This document shows, piece by piece, positions 53,056-61,965 of a DNA stretch of 64,000 nucleotides. Position 1 is the first letter of the stretch. Each line of letters begins with the position of its first letter. Source of the DNA: Nitrospirota bacterium (GTDB lineage: Bacteria > Nitrospirota > UBA9217); the NCBI GenBank assembly GCA_029858565.1, contig JAOUEV010000003.1:62001-126000 (forward strand), in the 5' to 3' direction. Made by a program: the position numbers and the translations under genes. Under the pieces are notes generated by a model that did not search any database, was not told the DNA's origin, and saw nothing but the letters and a program-made list of their open reading frames with translations.

Positions 53056-54243
53056 ATGGTAACCCTTGCAGATATCCAGCAGGCCCGGGAAAAGATCTCA
53101 CCCTACATCCACCGAACGCCCCTGATCCGGTCCAACTCCCTGAGCACGATGACCGGCGCTGACGTCCATTTGAAGCTTGAGAACCTCCAGAAGACCGGGT
53201 CCTTCAAGGTCCGGGGCGCATTCAATAAACTGCTCCGCGTTCCTGAAGGCCGGGTGATCGCGGCATCCATGGGCAACCATGCCCAGGCGGTCGCCTATGC
53301 AGCCGCGTCCCTGGGAAAACGCAGCGTGATCGTGATGCCTGAGAGTGCCGCCATTGTGAAGCAGGAGGCTACGCGGGGATATGGAGCGGAGGTCGTGCTG
53401 AAGGGGGAGCGGTTCCAGGAAGCGCTCGATCTCGCCCGTTCGCGGACCGATGCGGTCTTTATTCATCCCTTTGATGATGACGACGTGATCGCAGGCCAGG
53501 GTACCATCGGAATCGAAATCCTCGAAGACCTGCAGAACATCGATGCGGTGCTTGTGCCGGTCGGCGGCGGCGGTCTGATCGCGGGCATCGCAGCGGCAGT
53601 CAAGGCCCGTTCACCGCGCACCCAGGTCGTCGGCATCCAGACCGAGTCCGCGACCTCCGCGTGCCGTTCGTTCCGGGGAAAGCGTCTGTGCGAGCACGTG
53701 CCGGGAAACACGATCGCCGACGGCATCGCCGTGGGCCTGGTGGGAGAGCGGACCCTGGAGGTGATCACGGCCCAGGTGGACGATATGGTGACCGTGACCG
53801 AGGACGCCATAGCGCGGGCGATCCTGCTCTTCCTGGAGCGCAAGAAGCTCGTGGTCGAGGGTGCGGGCGCGGTGACGCTCGCGGCGCTCCTGGAGCATGG
53901 TGACCGGTTCCGCGGAAAGCGGGTGGTCCTGGTGCTGAGCGGCGGGAACATCGATTTCACGCTCGTGGACAGGATCATCCTGAAGGGCCTTGTATCGAGC
54001 AACAGGATCAGCGTGTTCAGCATGGTCCTCGACGACGTTGCGGGCAGCCTGCACCGGGCCACGGGCCTCATCGCGGAAGCCCGTGCGAACATCGTTGATG
54101 TGGTCCATGACCGTCTTGCCGGAGGCGTCCCTGTGGGCAAGACACGTGTGCTGTTCACGGTAGAGGTCCGGAACAGCGGCCACCTGTCGGACCTCTTTGC
54201 GCTGCTGCGCGCACAGGGGCTCTCGGTAAGCGCTGATACCTGA
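53056..54243 (+). CDS. ilvA: Threonine ammonia-lyase
   Basis: The 395-residue PLP enzyme deaminates threonine to 2-oxobutyrate, the entry to isoleucine synthesis. The PLP Lys is in KTGSFKVRGAFNKL, followed by the substrate loop ASMGNHAQAVA and the glycine loop PVGGGGLIAG. A single C-terminal ACT-like regulatory part (about 320-395) fits the shorter form. AAGGAGC lies ahead of the ATG. It lies between the family A repeat and pcnB. Confidence 0.95.
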   Translation: MVTLADIQQAREKISPYIHRTPLIRSNSLSTMTGADVHLKLENLQKTGSFKVRGAFNKLLRVPEGRVIAASMGNHAQAVAYAAASLGKRSVIVMPESAAIVKQEATRGYGAEVVLKGERFQEALDLARSRTDAVFIHPFDDDDVIAGQGTIGIEILEDLQNIDAVLVPVGGGGLIAGIAAAVKARSPRTQVVGIQTESATSACRSFRGKRLCEHVPGNTIADGIAVGLVGERTLEVITAQVDDMVTVTEDAIARAILLFLERKKLVVEGAGAVTLAALLEHGDRFRGKRVVLVLSGGNIDFTLVDRIILKGLVSSNRISVFSMVLDDVAGSLHRATGLIAEARANIVDVVHDRLAGGVPVGKTRVLFTVEVRNSGHLSDLFALLRAQGLSVSADT

Positions 54244-54301
54244 CCGCCGGGAACACAAGAGACCTCTTCTTTTTCCCCGGCTGCTGTGCTATTATGCGAC
54301 C

Positions 54302-55759
54302 GTGAACGAACAACCGGCCATCTTCCGCAGATCAGAACATTCCCTTTCCCGCTCGTGGATCAGTCCCAATGCCCTCCGTGTTCTCTACCGGCTCAAGGAA
54401 AGCGGGCATTATTCCTATCTTGTCGGCGGCGGTGTGCGCGACCTCCTTCTGGGCCGCGAGCCCAAGGACTTCGATATCGCGACCGACGCCCGTCCGAACG
54501 AGATCAAGAAGATATTCCGGAACTGCCGGCTTATCGGCCGCCGGTTCCGGCTCGCGCACATCCATTTCCATGACGAGATCATCGAGGTGGCGACCTTCCG
54601 GTCCAATGCGCCGGAACCGGAACCGGAAGCAGCGATGCCTGCGTCTTCGGCTGAGAGCGTGGCTGCGGAGGCGGCACCTGAAGCAGAGACCTCCGTACCT
54701 TCGACCGATATGCAGGGTCCTGAGTCTCCGCCGCCGGCTCCCGAAGCTCCGGTCGAGCGTCCCCGGCCCCCCCGGCACCTGAAAAACGAGGACGGGATGA
54801 TCCTCCGGGACAACCTGTTCGGCACACCGGGAGAGGACGCGCTCCGCAGGGACTTTACGGTCAATGCCCTGTTCTACAATATCGCGGACTTCAGCGTCAT
54901 TGACTACGTCGGCGGCATGGACGATCTCAAGAAGGGGCTTATCCGCATTATCGGCGACCCGAGAGTGCGTTTCACCGAGGACCCGGTCCGCATGGTGCGG
55001 GCGGTGCGATTCGCGGCAATGCTGGGATTCGAGATCGAGGACGAGACCTATTCCGCGCTGCTGGAGCTCCGGGACAAGGTCGCGCTGGCGTCGAATGCCC
55101 GGATGTACGAGGAGATACAAAAGCTCTTCCTGCTCGGTGAAGGCGAGAAAGTGTTCCAGCTGCTCCGGAAGACCGGGCTCTTCGGCGTCATCTTTCCCCA
55201 TATCGATGCATGGCTCAATACCGAGGACAAAGGCTATCCCCGCACCTCTGTGGGCAAGGCGCTGGAATGGGTCGATGCGTGCGTGCAAACAGGGCGGAAA
55301 ATACAGCCCCATATGCTTTTCGGCCTCATGTTCGGCCAGTATGTTGAAGAGAAATGGGGACGACTGGCGAAGTCCGGGATGATCCCGCTCGAGGCACTTG
55401 ACCTGGCCGTTGCCGAGTTCCTTGCTGAGCAGGTCCCGAGGGTCCAGATACCGCGCAAGGTGGCGTTGGCGATCAGGGACATGCTCTGGAACCAGGGCAG
55501 GTTCGAAAAGACCCGCGGCAAGACCCCGCTTTATTTTCTCAGGAGGCCGGGATTTCAGGACGCTTTTGAATATCTCCGGTTCACCAGCGAGCTGTCCGGC
55601 GAACGGATGGAGCTCCGGATGTGGTGGAAGGAGTTCATCAGGACGAACGCATCCATCCCGGTTCCGGGTGCGGGTCCGCAGGCGATCCCGCCGCGTGAAT
55701 CGCGGCCGCCGCGGCGTCGCAGACGGAGAAAACGGCCGGGAAGGGACATTGTTAAGTGA
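54302..55759 (+). CDS. pcnB: Poly(A) polymerase PcnB
   Basis: The 485-residue class II nucleotidyltransferase adds poly(A) tails that mark RNA for decay. The catalytic motif is VGGGVRDLLLGREPKDFDIAT with the Asp pair. The poly(A)-polymerase (rather than CCA-adding) signature LIGRRFRLAHIHF is present. Between EVATFRSN and GMILRDNLFG lies a 60-70 residue Pro/Ala/Glu-rich insert (about 106-165) that interrupts the head domain. The C-terminus ends in an Arg-rich tail (PPRRRRRRKRPGRD), which could bind RNA. The start is GTG at 54302. Confidence 0.93.
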   Translation: MNEQPAIFRRSEHSLSRSWISPNALRVLYRLKESGHYSYLVGGGVRDLLLGREPKDFDIATDARPNEIKKIFRNCRLIGRRFRLAHIHFHDEIIEVATFRSNAPEPEPEAAMPASSAESVAAEAAPEAETSVPSTDMQGPESPPPAPEAPVERPRPPRHLKNEDGMILRDNLFGTPGEDALRRDFTVNALFYNIADFSVIDYVGGMDDLKKGLIRIIGDPRVRFTEDPVRMVRAVRFAAMLGFEIEDETYSALLELRDKVALASNARMYEEIQKLFLLGEGEKVFQLLRKTGLFGVIFPHIDAWLNTEDKGYPRTSVGKALEWVDACVQTGRKIQPHMLFGLMFGQYVEEKWGRLAKSGMIPLEALDLAVAEFLAEQVPRVQIPRKVALAIRDMLWNQGRFEKTRGKTPLYFLRRPGFQDAFEYLRFTSELSGERMELRMWWKEFIRTNASIPVPGAGPQAIPPRESRPPRRRRRRKRPGRDIVK

Positions 55760-55877
55760 GCGTCCGGTTCATGTTGCCCGAATCACGTGGTGGTGGTTGC
55801 GGAAGATCGAACATTTAGTATGGGCGATCCTTGATTAATCAAATGGTTGCGGCAGAATAAATATTTTTCTCTTTCCC

Positions 55878-55905
55878 TTGACGTCCTGCCTTTTTGCGCT
55901 ATACT
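55878..55905 (+). promoter_or_regulatory. Sigma-70-type promoter of the candidate RNA
   Basis: TTGACG at 55878-55883 and TATACT at 55900-55905 are 16 bases apart. Transcription would start near 55912, just ahead of the structured region. No coding region follows on this strand. Confidence 0.6.
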
Positions 55906-55942
55906 CAGAACATTAGAACCAACCACGTTATCTCAAAGAGAT

Positions 55943-56097
55943 TACCTTGGGTTTTGGGGCAGAGGTAACAAGTTTATAGAAGCCTGGATGCACGGTGCGG
56001 TGTGCACGCCCTCAGCGAGCAGCAGAGAGGGAAGCCTGAAACACCTGCCAAGGCAATGAAACTGACCCAGCCTCTCCGATGCACAAGACCCAAGGTA
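55943..56097 (+). ncRNA. Candidate structured non-coding RNA (gap 55760-56294)
   Basis: The 535-base gap carries no supported protein gene. TACCTTGGGTTTTG (55943-55956) pairs with CAAGACCCAAGGTA (56084-56097), 14 pairs with one G-U. Inside it AGAGG pairs with CCTCT, AGTTT with AAACT, and GCCTGG with CCAAGGC (one bulge). Two terminal hairpins follow, TGCAC...GTGCA and CCCTC...GAGGG. The result is a long rod with internal loops, plus a promoter upstream. It may resemble 6S RNA in length and shape but I cannot assign it. Confidence 0.45.
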
Positions 56098-56294
56098 CGC
56101 TTTTCCCTCCAGTAACCTTTCTGTTCATTTCCCCTGAGAAGCGCGATCGTCATGGTATTGCAATTGCTGCTGTTCCGGGCCGCGTTATGTGGCTTTCTGC
56201 CGGCTTTTGCATCTCTTGACCGGGAAAGCCGTTCTTGTGAGGCAGGGGGATATGGCAGAACCGCGGGCAAGATCTTACGAATCTTCGAACACTG

Positions 56295-57584
56295 CTATTC
56301 GCTCCGCACCATCTCTGCCACGCATTCTATGTGGTAGGTCCAGGGGAACATGTCAACCGGCTGGAGGCGGTCCAGGCGGTATCCGAAGAGGTGAAGGAAT
56401 TTCAGGTCCCGGGCCAGTGTCGAGGGATTGCAGGATACATAAACGATCTTTTTCGGCAGAAGCGCCAGGATGCGCTCAAGGGTCGTGAGCGTGGCGCCGG
56501 CGCGCGGCGGATCGAGCACGATCACCTGCGGACGGAGCTTTCGCTCGATCAGCGGCTTCAGGCCCTTCTGCAGGTCGTCGGCGATGAATTCCGTGTTGTT
56601 GAGTCCGTTCAGTGTCGCGTTGCTCCGCGCATCATCGATAGAGGAGAACCCCGACTCGATGCCGATCGCGCTTTTTGCCCTTTTTGCCAGCGGGAGGGTG
56701 AAATTGCCGATGCCGCAATAGAGATCGAGCACCGTTTCCCTTCCGCTGAGGTCCGCAAAATCCAGCACGGTCCTGAGCATGTTCTTGTTCTGGTCCCAAT
56801 TCACCTGAAAGAAGTTGCCTTCCGTGGCATGCAACGTCATGCCGTCAACGTCGAGCGAAAGTCTGTTCCTGCCGAGCGAAAAGGCCCTTTTCTTCCGTGC
56901 AAAACCGGTGATGCCGATGACCTGGGGGAGCAGATCCTTGAGTTTTGCAAAGAAACTCTCTGCCGGGCGGAAGCTGTCGCCTTCGCTAAAGAGCAGAAGA
57001 TGGACTTCTCCTGCCGGACTCGCGTTCACATGCATCTCCGCGAGCGGGGGCAGCGATTCAGCGATCTTCCGGACAGCGTCAAGCGTGCTGTTGATCAGCG
57101 GATGGAGCAGAAAGCCGTTCTCGACCTCCACGAGGTCATAGGAACCCTGGCGAAAGAATCCGAACCGCTGGGTCCCGTCCTTCATCCTGGCGGTGAACTG
57201 GGTGCGGAGCCGGTAATGGTCCTTATGGGGCGACGAAAGGATGGGAAGGGTGCGCATCGCATGAAGTCCGGCGCTTCGCGCGATGGTCTCGAGCAGGATC
57301 TCCTGCTTCAGCCGGAGCTGGGCAGGGTAGGAAATAAATGGCCAGGTGGCGCCGGTGCACTGCTTCTCTCCGCCGCAGGGCGGATCGACGCGGTCCGGGG
57401 ACGGTTCAAGGACCTCGAGCGGTTTTGCCGCAAAAATGCCTTTTCGTTTGCTGACCACGGCGATCCGGACAAGCTCGCCGGGCAATACGCCGGAGACGAA
57501 GACAGCCTTGCCGTTCTCCAGGTGCGCGAGGCCTTCTCCCCCATGGACCAGCTTTTCGATGCGGACGCGGGCGGATTCGATCAT
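56295..57584 (-). CDS. rlmD: 23S rRNA (uracil-C5) methyltransferase, RlmD/RumA family
   Basis: The 429-residue protein has an N-terminal TRAM domain (about 1-60), then an AdoMet methyltransferase core with VLDLYCGIGNFTLPLA, VIVLDPPRAGAT and the catalytic Cys in VSCNPSTLARDL. RlmD proteins usually bind a 4Fe-4S cluster through four Cys. Here only two of the first three remain (Cys70 and Cys76; position 79 is Ala). The ATG at 57584 is used because it overlaps the response-regulator stop by ATGA. Confidence 0.9.
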   Translation of the reverse strand: MIESARVRIEKLVHGGEGLAHLENGKAVFVSGVLPGELVRIAVVSKRKGIFAAKPLEVLEPSPDRVDPPCGGEKQCTGATWPFISYPAQLRLKQEILLETIARSAGLHAMRTLPILSSPHKDHYRLRTQFTARMKDGTQRFGFFRQGSYDLVEVENGFLLHPLINSTLDAVRKIAESLPPLAEMHVNASPAGEVHLLLFSEGDSFRPAESFFAKLKDLLPQVIGITGFARKKRAFSLGRNRLSLDVDGMTLHATEGNFFQVNWDQNKNMLRTVLDFADLSGRETVLDLYCGIGNFTLPLAKRAKSAIGIESGFSSIDDARSNATLNGLNNTEFIADDLQKGLKPLIERKLRPQVIVLDPPRAGATLTTLERILALLPKKIVYVSCNPSTLARDLKFLHLFGYRLDRLQPVDMFPWTYHIECVAEMVRSE

Positions 57585-57931
57585 CCGAGGATCTTCTTGA
57601 TCGTATCCCGGAGGGATGCGAAATCGGCTGATTTGACGATATAGGCTTCTGAGCACCAGCTGCCGAAATCGTTCTTGTACTCCTCGTATGCTGACGAAAT
57701 AATGACCGGCAGAGCGTTGTCCTTTTCCTTCATTTTGCGCAGGGTCTCGATGCCGTCCATGCCTTTCATGCGCATGTCGAGCGTCACCAGGTCGAACCGG
57801 GATCCTTCCATGGCGGCAAGGGCCGAGGCCCCGTCCAGGGCGGTGGTGACCGAATACCCCATGTCTTCCAGCTCTTCCTTGTAGAGCATGCAGATATTCT
57901 CTTCATCATCAACGACCAGGATCTTTTTCAT
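57581..57931 (-). CDS. Single-domain response regulator
   Basis: The 116-residue protein is a stand-alone receiver: ILVVDDEENI (acidic pair), LVTLDMRMKGMDG with the phosphoryl Asp, ISSAYEEY (Ser/Thr switch) and VKSADF with the conserved Lys. It has no output domain. The histidine kinase gene lies 127 bases upstream on the same strand and is the likely phosphodonor. Its stop overlaps rlmD by four bases. Confidence 0.93.
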   Translation of the reverse strand: MKKILVVDDEENICMLYKEELEDMGYSVTTALDGASALAAMEGSRFDLVTLDMRMKGMDGIETLRKMKEKDNALPVIISSAYEEYKNDFGSWCSEAYIVKSADFASLRDTIKKILG

Positions 57932-57955
57932 ACGCAGACCTCCTGTTCCAAATCT

Positions 57956-57961
57956 AGTATA
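57956..57961 (-). promoter_or_regulatory. Extended -10 promoter of the response regulator
   Basis: On the minus strand TGTGCTATACT gives a -10 box with TG one base before it. It lies 24 bases before the ATG, with CAGGAGG as ribosome-binding site in between. The kinase and regulator can thus be transcribed separately. Confidence 0.45.
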
Positions 57962-58058
57962 GCACAGAGCATCCCGTCCGGAAAGGGAATAGGCGAAAAC
58001 GTTCTGCGCACAGCACGCTGTCAGGCAGACGGCCGTCCGGTTCGCTGATCGCCTGGGA

Positions 58059-60434
58059 TCATGCGTTCGGCCACGGAAACCGGATAGTGAAGAGGGCCCC
58101 TGCTCTTTCCTTGTTCCGGCAAAGAATGGTGCCGCGATGGGCCCGCACGATGCGGTGGGTGATCGGCAGGCCCAGTCCGGTGCCGTGCACCTTGGTCGTA
58201 TAGTAGGGATTGAACAGGTTCTGCATGGCTTCGGGAGTGATCCCGGGACCTGTGTCCCCGACCTCCAGGATGTTCTCCTTCCGATCGGGCAACATGGCGG
58301 TCCGCACTGTCAGTACGCCGTCCTTCTCCATTGCCTCCATGGCATTCGTGATCAGGTTCACGACCGCCTGTTTCATCTGGCGGGCGTCGAGGTCGATCTC
58401 GGGCATGTCCGGACCGAGCTCCCGCTCCAGACGGATCCCTCGCTGCCGCAGCTCGTCCTCGTAGACTGGCAAGACCTCTTCGAGGACGGCATTCAGGCCG
58501 CCCCGCGTCATCTGGGGGGCGGCATTCTTGATGTACGCGAGGTTGTCGTGGATGATGTCCTCGAGGCGGGCTGTTTCGCTCAGAATGATGTCGAGATACT
58601 TCTTCATGTCGGGATCGCTCACCTTGCGCAGAAGGCGGCGGGTGAACCCGCCGATGGATACCAGCGGATTTCTAATCTCGTGGGTGATCTCGGCCATCAT
58701 GGTGCCGAGGGCAGCCATTTTCTCAGACTGGGCAAGCTGTTCATGCATGATCCGTATGTCCTTGTTCATGGTCTCCATGTTGGAATGGATCATGGCATTG
58801 TCGATCGCCAGCGCAGCCTGCTGGGCGAACATGGTGAGGAATCGGATGTCGTTGTCCGTGATCGGCCTGGCGGTGAACATGTTGTCGACCAGGATCACGC
58901 CCAGGACCCGTCCCTTGGCAACGAGCGGGACCGTCGCGAAGCTGTTCACTTTGAGCAGGTCGCGGAGTTCCTGTTTGACCAGCGCATCGGTCGCGGCGTC
59001 GAGAACATTGAAAGCGCGTTTCTGCTGCACCGTGGTTGCCAGAACGCCGTCGGCAGGATGGAGATGCACGCGGATACTGCGTGCGACCGTGTTGATCTCG
59101 GTGTCCCGGGACTCGAAGAGCTCTCCGGTCTGAATCCACTCCATAAGGCTTTTATGCTTTCTCGCCACCTCGGTCCATGCCCTGCTGGCCTCGTCCCAGG
59201 AGGAGGGGCCGACACCCATCATGCCCTGGAGCACGTTGGTCCGCTCGTTTACCAGCAGCAGGATGGCCCGATTGAATCCCAGGCCGCTGCCGCCCATGGT
59301 CGCTGCGGTCAGGATGATCCGGAGCAGCCGGTCGAGGTTGAGGGTCGCGCTCATTGCCGTGCCGATATCGTAGAGGATCGAGAGCTCCTGTGCCCGGCTC
59401 CGCGACTCCATGGCGAGCCGCTCCGAGCGTTCGAACATGGCGGCATTCTCGACCGCGACCGCGGCCGAACTTGCGATGGTCGTGAGAAAACGGAGGTCGT
59501 CCTCGGAGAAATGCACGCCGTCGCGTTTGTTGAAGAGGGTGATGATCCCGGTGATCCGGTCGTGAAAGAAGAGAGGCACGCTCAGGACGGAGGACCGCGG
59601 TCCGCCGGAAGAGGCGGTGAGGTCATGCCGGCTGCCGGTGTCGCTGATCAAGAGAGCCTTTCTCTCCCGCATGACGAGATCGAAAAGCTGCATGCCAAAC
59701 GCCGCATCCAGGTCCCGCACCGGGTCCTCCACGAAGACCTTGGTCACTTCGATGCGGTCGGTCCTGCCCGAGGAAAGGTTCGTGAGACGGATCGTGCAGC
59801 CCTGGGCGGAAAGCGCGCGGGTCGCGCTCTTCGCGATCAAGGAAAGAAGCTGATCAAGATCAAGGATCGAGGTGAGCGCCATCCCGATCTCGTGGATGGT
59901 CGCCAGCTCCGAGAGCCGCGACTGGATGCTCTGGAAGAGCTGGGTGCTTCTGATGACCCCGCTGATCTGATTTGCCGTGGTCGTGAGGAGGGTGATCTCG
60001 GATCGGGTCGCGCTCCAGGGGGATGCTGAAAGAACGAACAGGACGCCGAGACACCGGTCACCATCCATGATCGGCGCGGCGACCAGGGATTTGAACCGCT
60101 CGATGCCGGTCTCGGGGACATACTGGAACCGCGGATCGGTGAAAGGATCGGCGAGCGCGAGCGGGACCTTCTGCTGGGCGACCCAGCCCGCGATGCCCAT
60201 GCCCAGCGGGAACGTGAGCTTGCCCACGGTCTCCTGGTTCAGTCCCAGGGCCGCTGTGAGCGTGACCGTTGTTCCCTCGGGATCAAGCAAAAACACCGAC
60301 GCGCCGTTACGGCCCATGCCCCGCATGACCACGTCGAGGATGCGCGACAGCTTGTCCGTCAGGTCCGCCGAGGAGGTCGATATCCTGCCGATCTCGCTCA
60401 GGATGCTCAGTTCTGTACGTTCGACGGGCTCCAT
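58059..60434 (-). CDS. GAF-domain sensor histidine kinase
   Basis: The 791-residue soluble kinase carries three to four GAF domains (about 1-560), for example GMGIAGWVAQQKVPLALADP and the later segment VPLVAKGRVLGVILVDN. The H-box is ITHEIRNPLVSIGGF near residue 585. The ATPase part has VNLITNAMEAM (N box) and VGDTGPGI (G1). There is no transmembrane segment, so it senses a soluble or cytoplasmic signal. Its partner receiver gene follows on the same strand. Confidence 0.93.
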   Translation of the reverse strand: MEPVERTELSILSEIGRISTSSADLTDKLSRILDVVMRGMGRNGASVFLLDPEGTTVTLTAALGLNQETVGKLTFPLGMGIAGWVAQQKVPLALADPFTDPRFQYVPETGIERFKSLVAAPIMDGDRCLGVLFVLSASPWSATRSEITLLTTTANQISGVIRSTQLFQSIQSRLSELATIHEIGMALTSILDLDQLLSLIAKSATRALSAQGCTIRLTNLSSGRTDRIEVTKVFVEDPVRDLDAAFGMQLFDLVMRERKALLISDTGSRHDLTASSGGPRSSVLSVPLFFHDRITGIITLFNKRDGVHFSEDDLRFLTTIASSAAVAVENAAMFERSERLAMESRSRAQELSILYDIGTAMSATLNLDRLLRIILTAATMGGSGLGFNRAILLLVNERTNVLQGMMGVGPSSWDEASRAWTEVARKHKSLMEWIQTGELFESRDTEINTVARSIRVHLHPADGVLATTVQQKRAFNVLDAATDALVKQELRDLLKVNSFATVPLVAKGRVLGVILVDNMFTARPITDNDIRFLTMFAQQAALAIDNAMIHSNMETMNKDIRIMHEQLAQSEKMAALGTMMAEITHEIRNPLVSIGGFTRRLLRKVSDPDMKKYLDIILSETARLEDIIHDNLAYIKNAAPQMTRGGLNAVLEEVLPVYEDELRQRGIRLERELGPDMPEIDLDARQMKQAVVNLITNAMEAMEKDGVLTVRTAMLPDRKENILEVGDTGPGITPEAMQNLFNPYYTTKVHGTGLGLPITHRIVRAHRGTILCRNKERAGALFTIRFPWPNA

Positions 60435-60513
60435 AGGGAATCCAATGATTAAGTGGTAGAGTGGTAAGTGATAAAGCGGTCAAAGGACGGGCTGGTTATT
60501 GTCTGCCGTTCGC

Positions 60514-61965
60514 TTACCGCTTGTGTTTTTCTATTGCTGCTTTATACACGTTCACGTATTCCTGCGCTGAATGCTTCCAGGAAAAGTCCACACCCATGCC
60601 GTTCTTAACAAGTCTGGCCCATTGGGCCGGCTTCCGGTGGACAAGCACTGCCTTGCGCAGGCTTGCAGCGAGCGCTGGAGCCGAGTAGTCATCGAACAGG
60701 AACCCGGTCCCGGTTCCCTTGCGGGGATTGAACTGCGCCACCGTGTCCGCCAGTCCGCCGGTTCGCCGCACGACCGGTACGGCGCCGTACCGCAAGGCGT
60801 GCATCTGGCCGAGGCCGCAGGGTTCGTATCGGGAAGGCATGAGAAAGATATCAGCGCCTGCGTATATCCTGCGCGCGAGCCCGTCATCGTACTTCAGCAT
60901 GACCCGCATCTGTTCAGGGTAGCGTCCGCACATATCCGCGAGCAGGCGGTGATAGCGTTCATCGCCGCTGCCAAGAATGACAAGCTGGATCCCCAGCGAC
61001 ATGATCTCCGGCAGCGCGTCGGTCAGGATGTCCAGCCCTTTCTGGTCCGAGAGCCGGGTGACCATGCCCGCGACAGGGACCTGCCCCTCCGGCAGGCCGA
61101 GCTCCGCGCGGAGCGCGGCAGTGCAGTGCTTTTTGCCCGCCGGGTGCTCCGCGCTGTAGTGCCTTGCAAGCGCCGGGTCGTGCAAGGGGGCCCATGCCGC
61201 CGTATCGATGCCGTTCACGATGCCGGTGAGTTCCGCGGACCTGCTGAGGAGCACGCCGTCGAGCCCATGTCCGTATTCGGGGGTCTGCACCTCCCGGCTG
61301 TAGGTGGGGCTTACCGTGGTGAGCGCGTCGGAATAGACCAAGCCCGCTTTCATGAGATTGATGTTGCCGAAATATTCGATGCCCTGGGGCGTGAACACAT
61401 CCCACCCGAGGCCGGTGAGCTTCATGTCCCAGTGCCAGAAGATTCCCTGATAGCCCAGGTTGTGGATGGTGAAGACCGTTGCCGCATGCCGAAGGAGTTC
61501 GTCCTGTCCGTGGAACAGGCGGCAGTAGAGCGGGACCAGTCCCGTCTGCCAGTCATTGCAATGGATGATATCGGGCGAGAATCCGACAGCACGGCAGACC
61601 TCGGGGACGGACCGTGAAAAGAAAATAAAGCGTTCGGCATTGTCCGGATAGTCGCCGCGCATGGTGCCGTACAGCTCCGGCCGGTCGTAATAAACATCCT
61701 TGTTGATGAAATAGGCCGTGACATTGCGGTCCAGCCTGCCTTCGAGCACGTCGCCGCGCTCCTTCCAGGAAGCGAGGGGGACCGTATAGGAAGCGACGGG
61801 ACGAAGGCCGTGTTCTTTCGGATTTATGCGGCGGTAGCGGGGAAGTACCACGCGGACATCGTGGCCAAGGTCCGCGAGCGCCCGGGGAAGGCTCCCTGCG
61901 ACATCCGCGAGGCCGCCGGTCTTGGCAAAAGGGGCGACCTCGGACGCAGCGAACAAAATCCTCAT
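60514..61965 (-). CDS. glgA: Glycogen synthase
   Basis: The 483-residue GT5 glycosyltransferase extends alpha-1,4-glucans from ADP-glucose (or UDP-glucose). The ADP-glucose-binding motif KTGGLADVAGSLPRAL is at the N-terminus, and the second nucleotide-binding segment around SRYEPCGLGQMHALRYGAVPVV is near the C-terminus. The ATG at 61965 is used because it gives MRILFAASEVAPF and overlaps the galT stop by four bases. It pairs with galT in one minus-strand operon and with the GH57 enzyme in function. Confidence 0.95.
   Translation of the reverse strand: MRILFAASEVAPFAKTGGLADVAGSLPRALADLGHDVRVVLPRYRRINPKEHGLRPVASYTVPLASWKERGDVLEGRLDRNVTAYFINKDVYYDRPELYGTMRGDYPDNAERFIFFSRSVPEVCRAVGFSPDIIHCNDWQTGLVPLYCRLFHGQDELLRHAATVFTIHNLGYQGIFWHWDMKLTGLGWDVFTPQGIEYFGNINLMKAGLVYSDALTTVSPTYSREVQTPEYGHGLDGVLLSRSAELTGIVNGIDTAAWAPLHDPALARHYSAEHPAGKKHCTAALRAELGLPEGQVPVAGMVTRLSDQKGLDILTDALPEIMSLGIQLVILGSGDERYHRLLADMCGRYPEQMRVMLKYDDGLARRIYAGADIFLMPSRYEPCGLGQMHALRYGAVPVVRRTGGLADTVAQFNPRKGTGTGFLFDDYSAPALAASLRKAVLVHRKPAQWARLVKNGMGVDFSWKHSAQEYVNVYKAAIEKHKR

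Noticed and set aside
55943-56097. A named RNA such as 6S, SRP or RNase P RNA
   Set aside because: The SRP loop motif (GGAAGCAGC) and RNase P cores are not visible, and the 6S bubble is not clear, so only an unassigned structured RNA is reported.
58137-60029. A 630-residue plus-strand frame opposite the histidine kinase
   Set aside because: It mirrors the kinase gene and has a His/Gly/Asp-rich composition typical of shadows.
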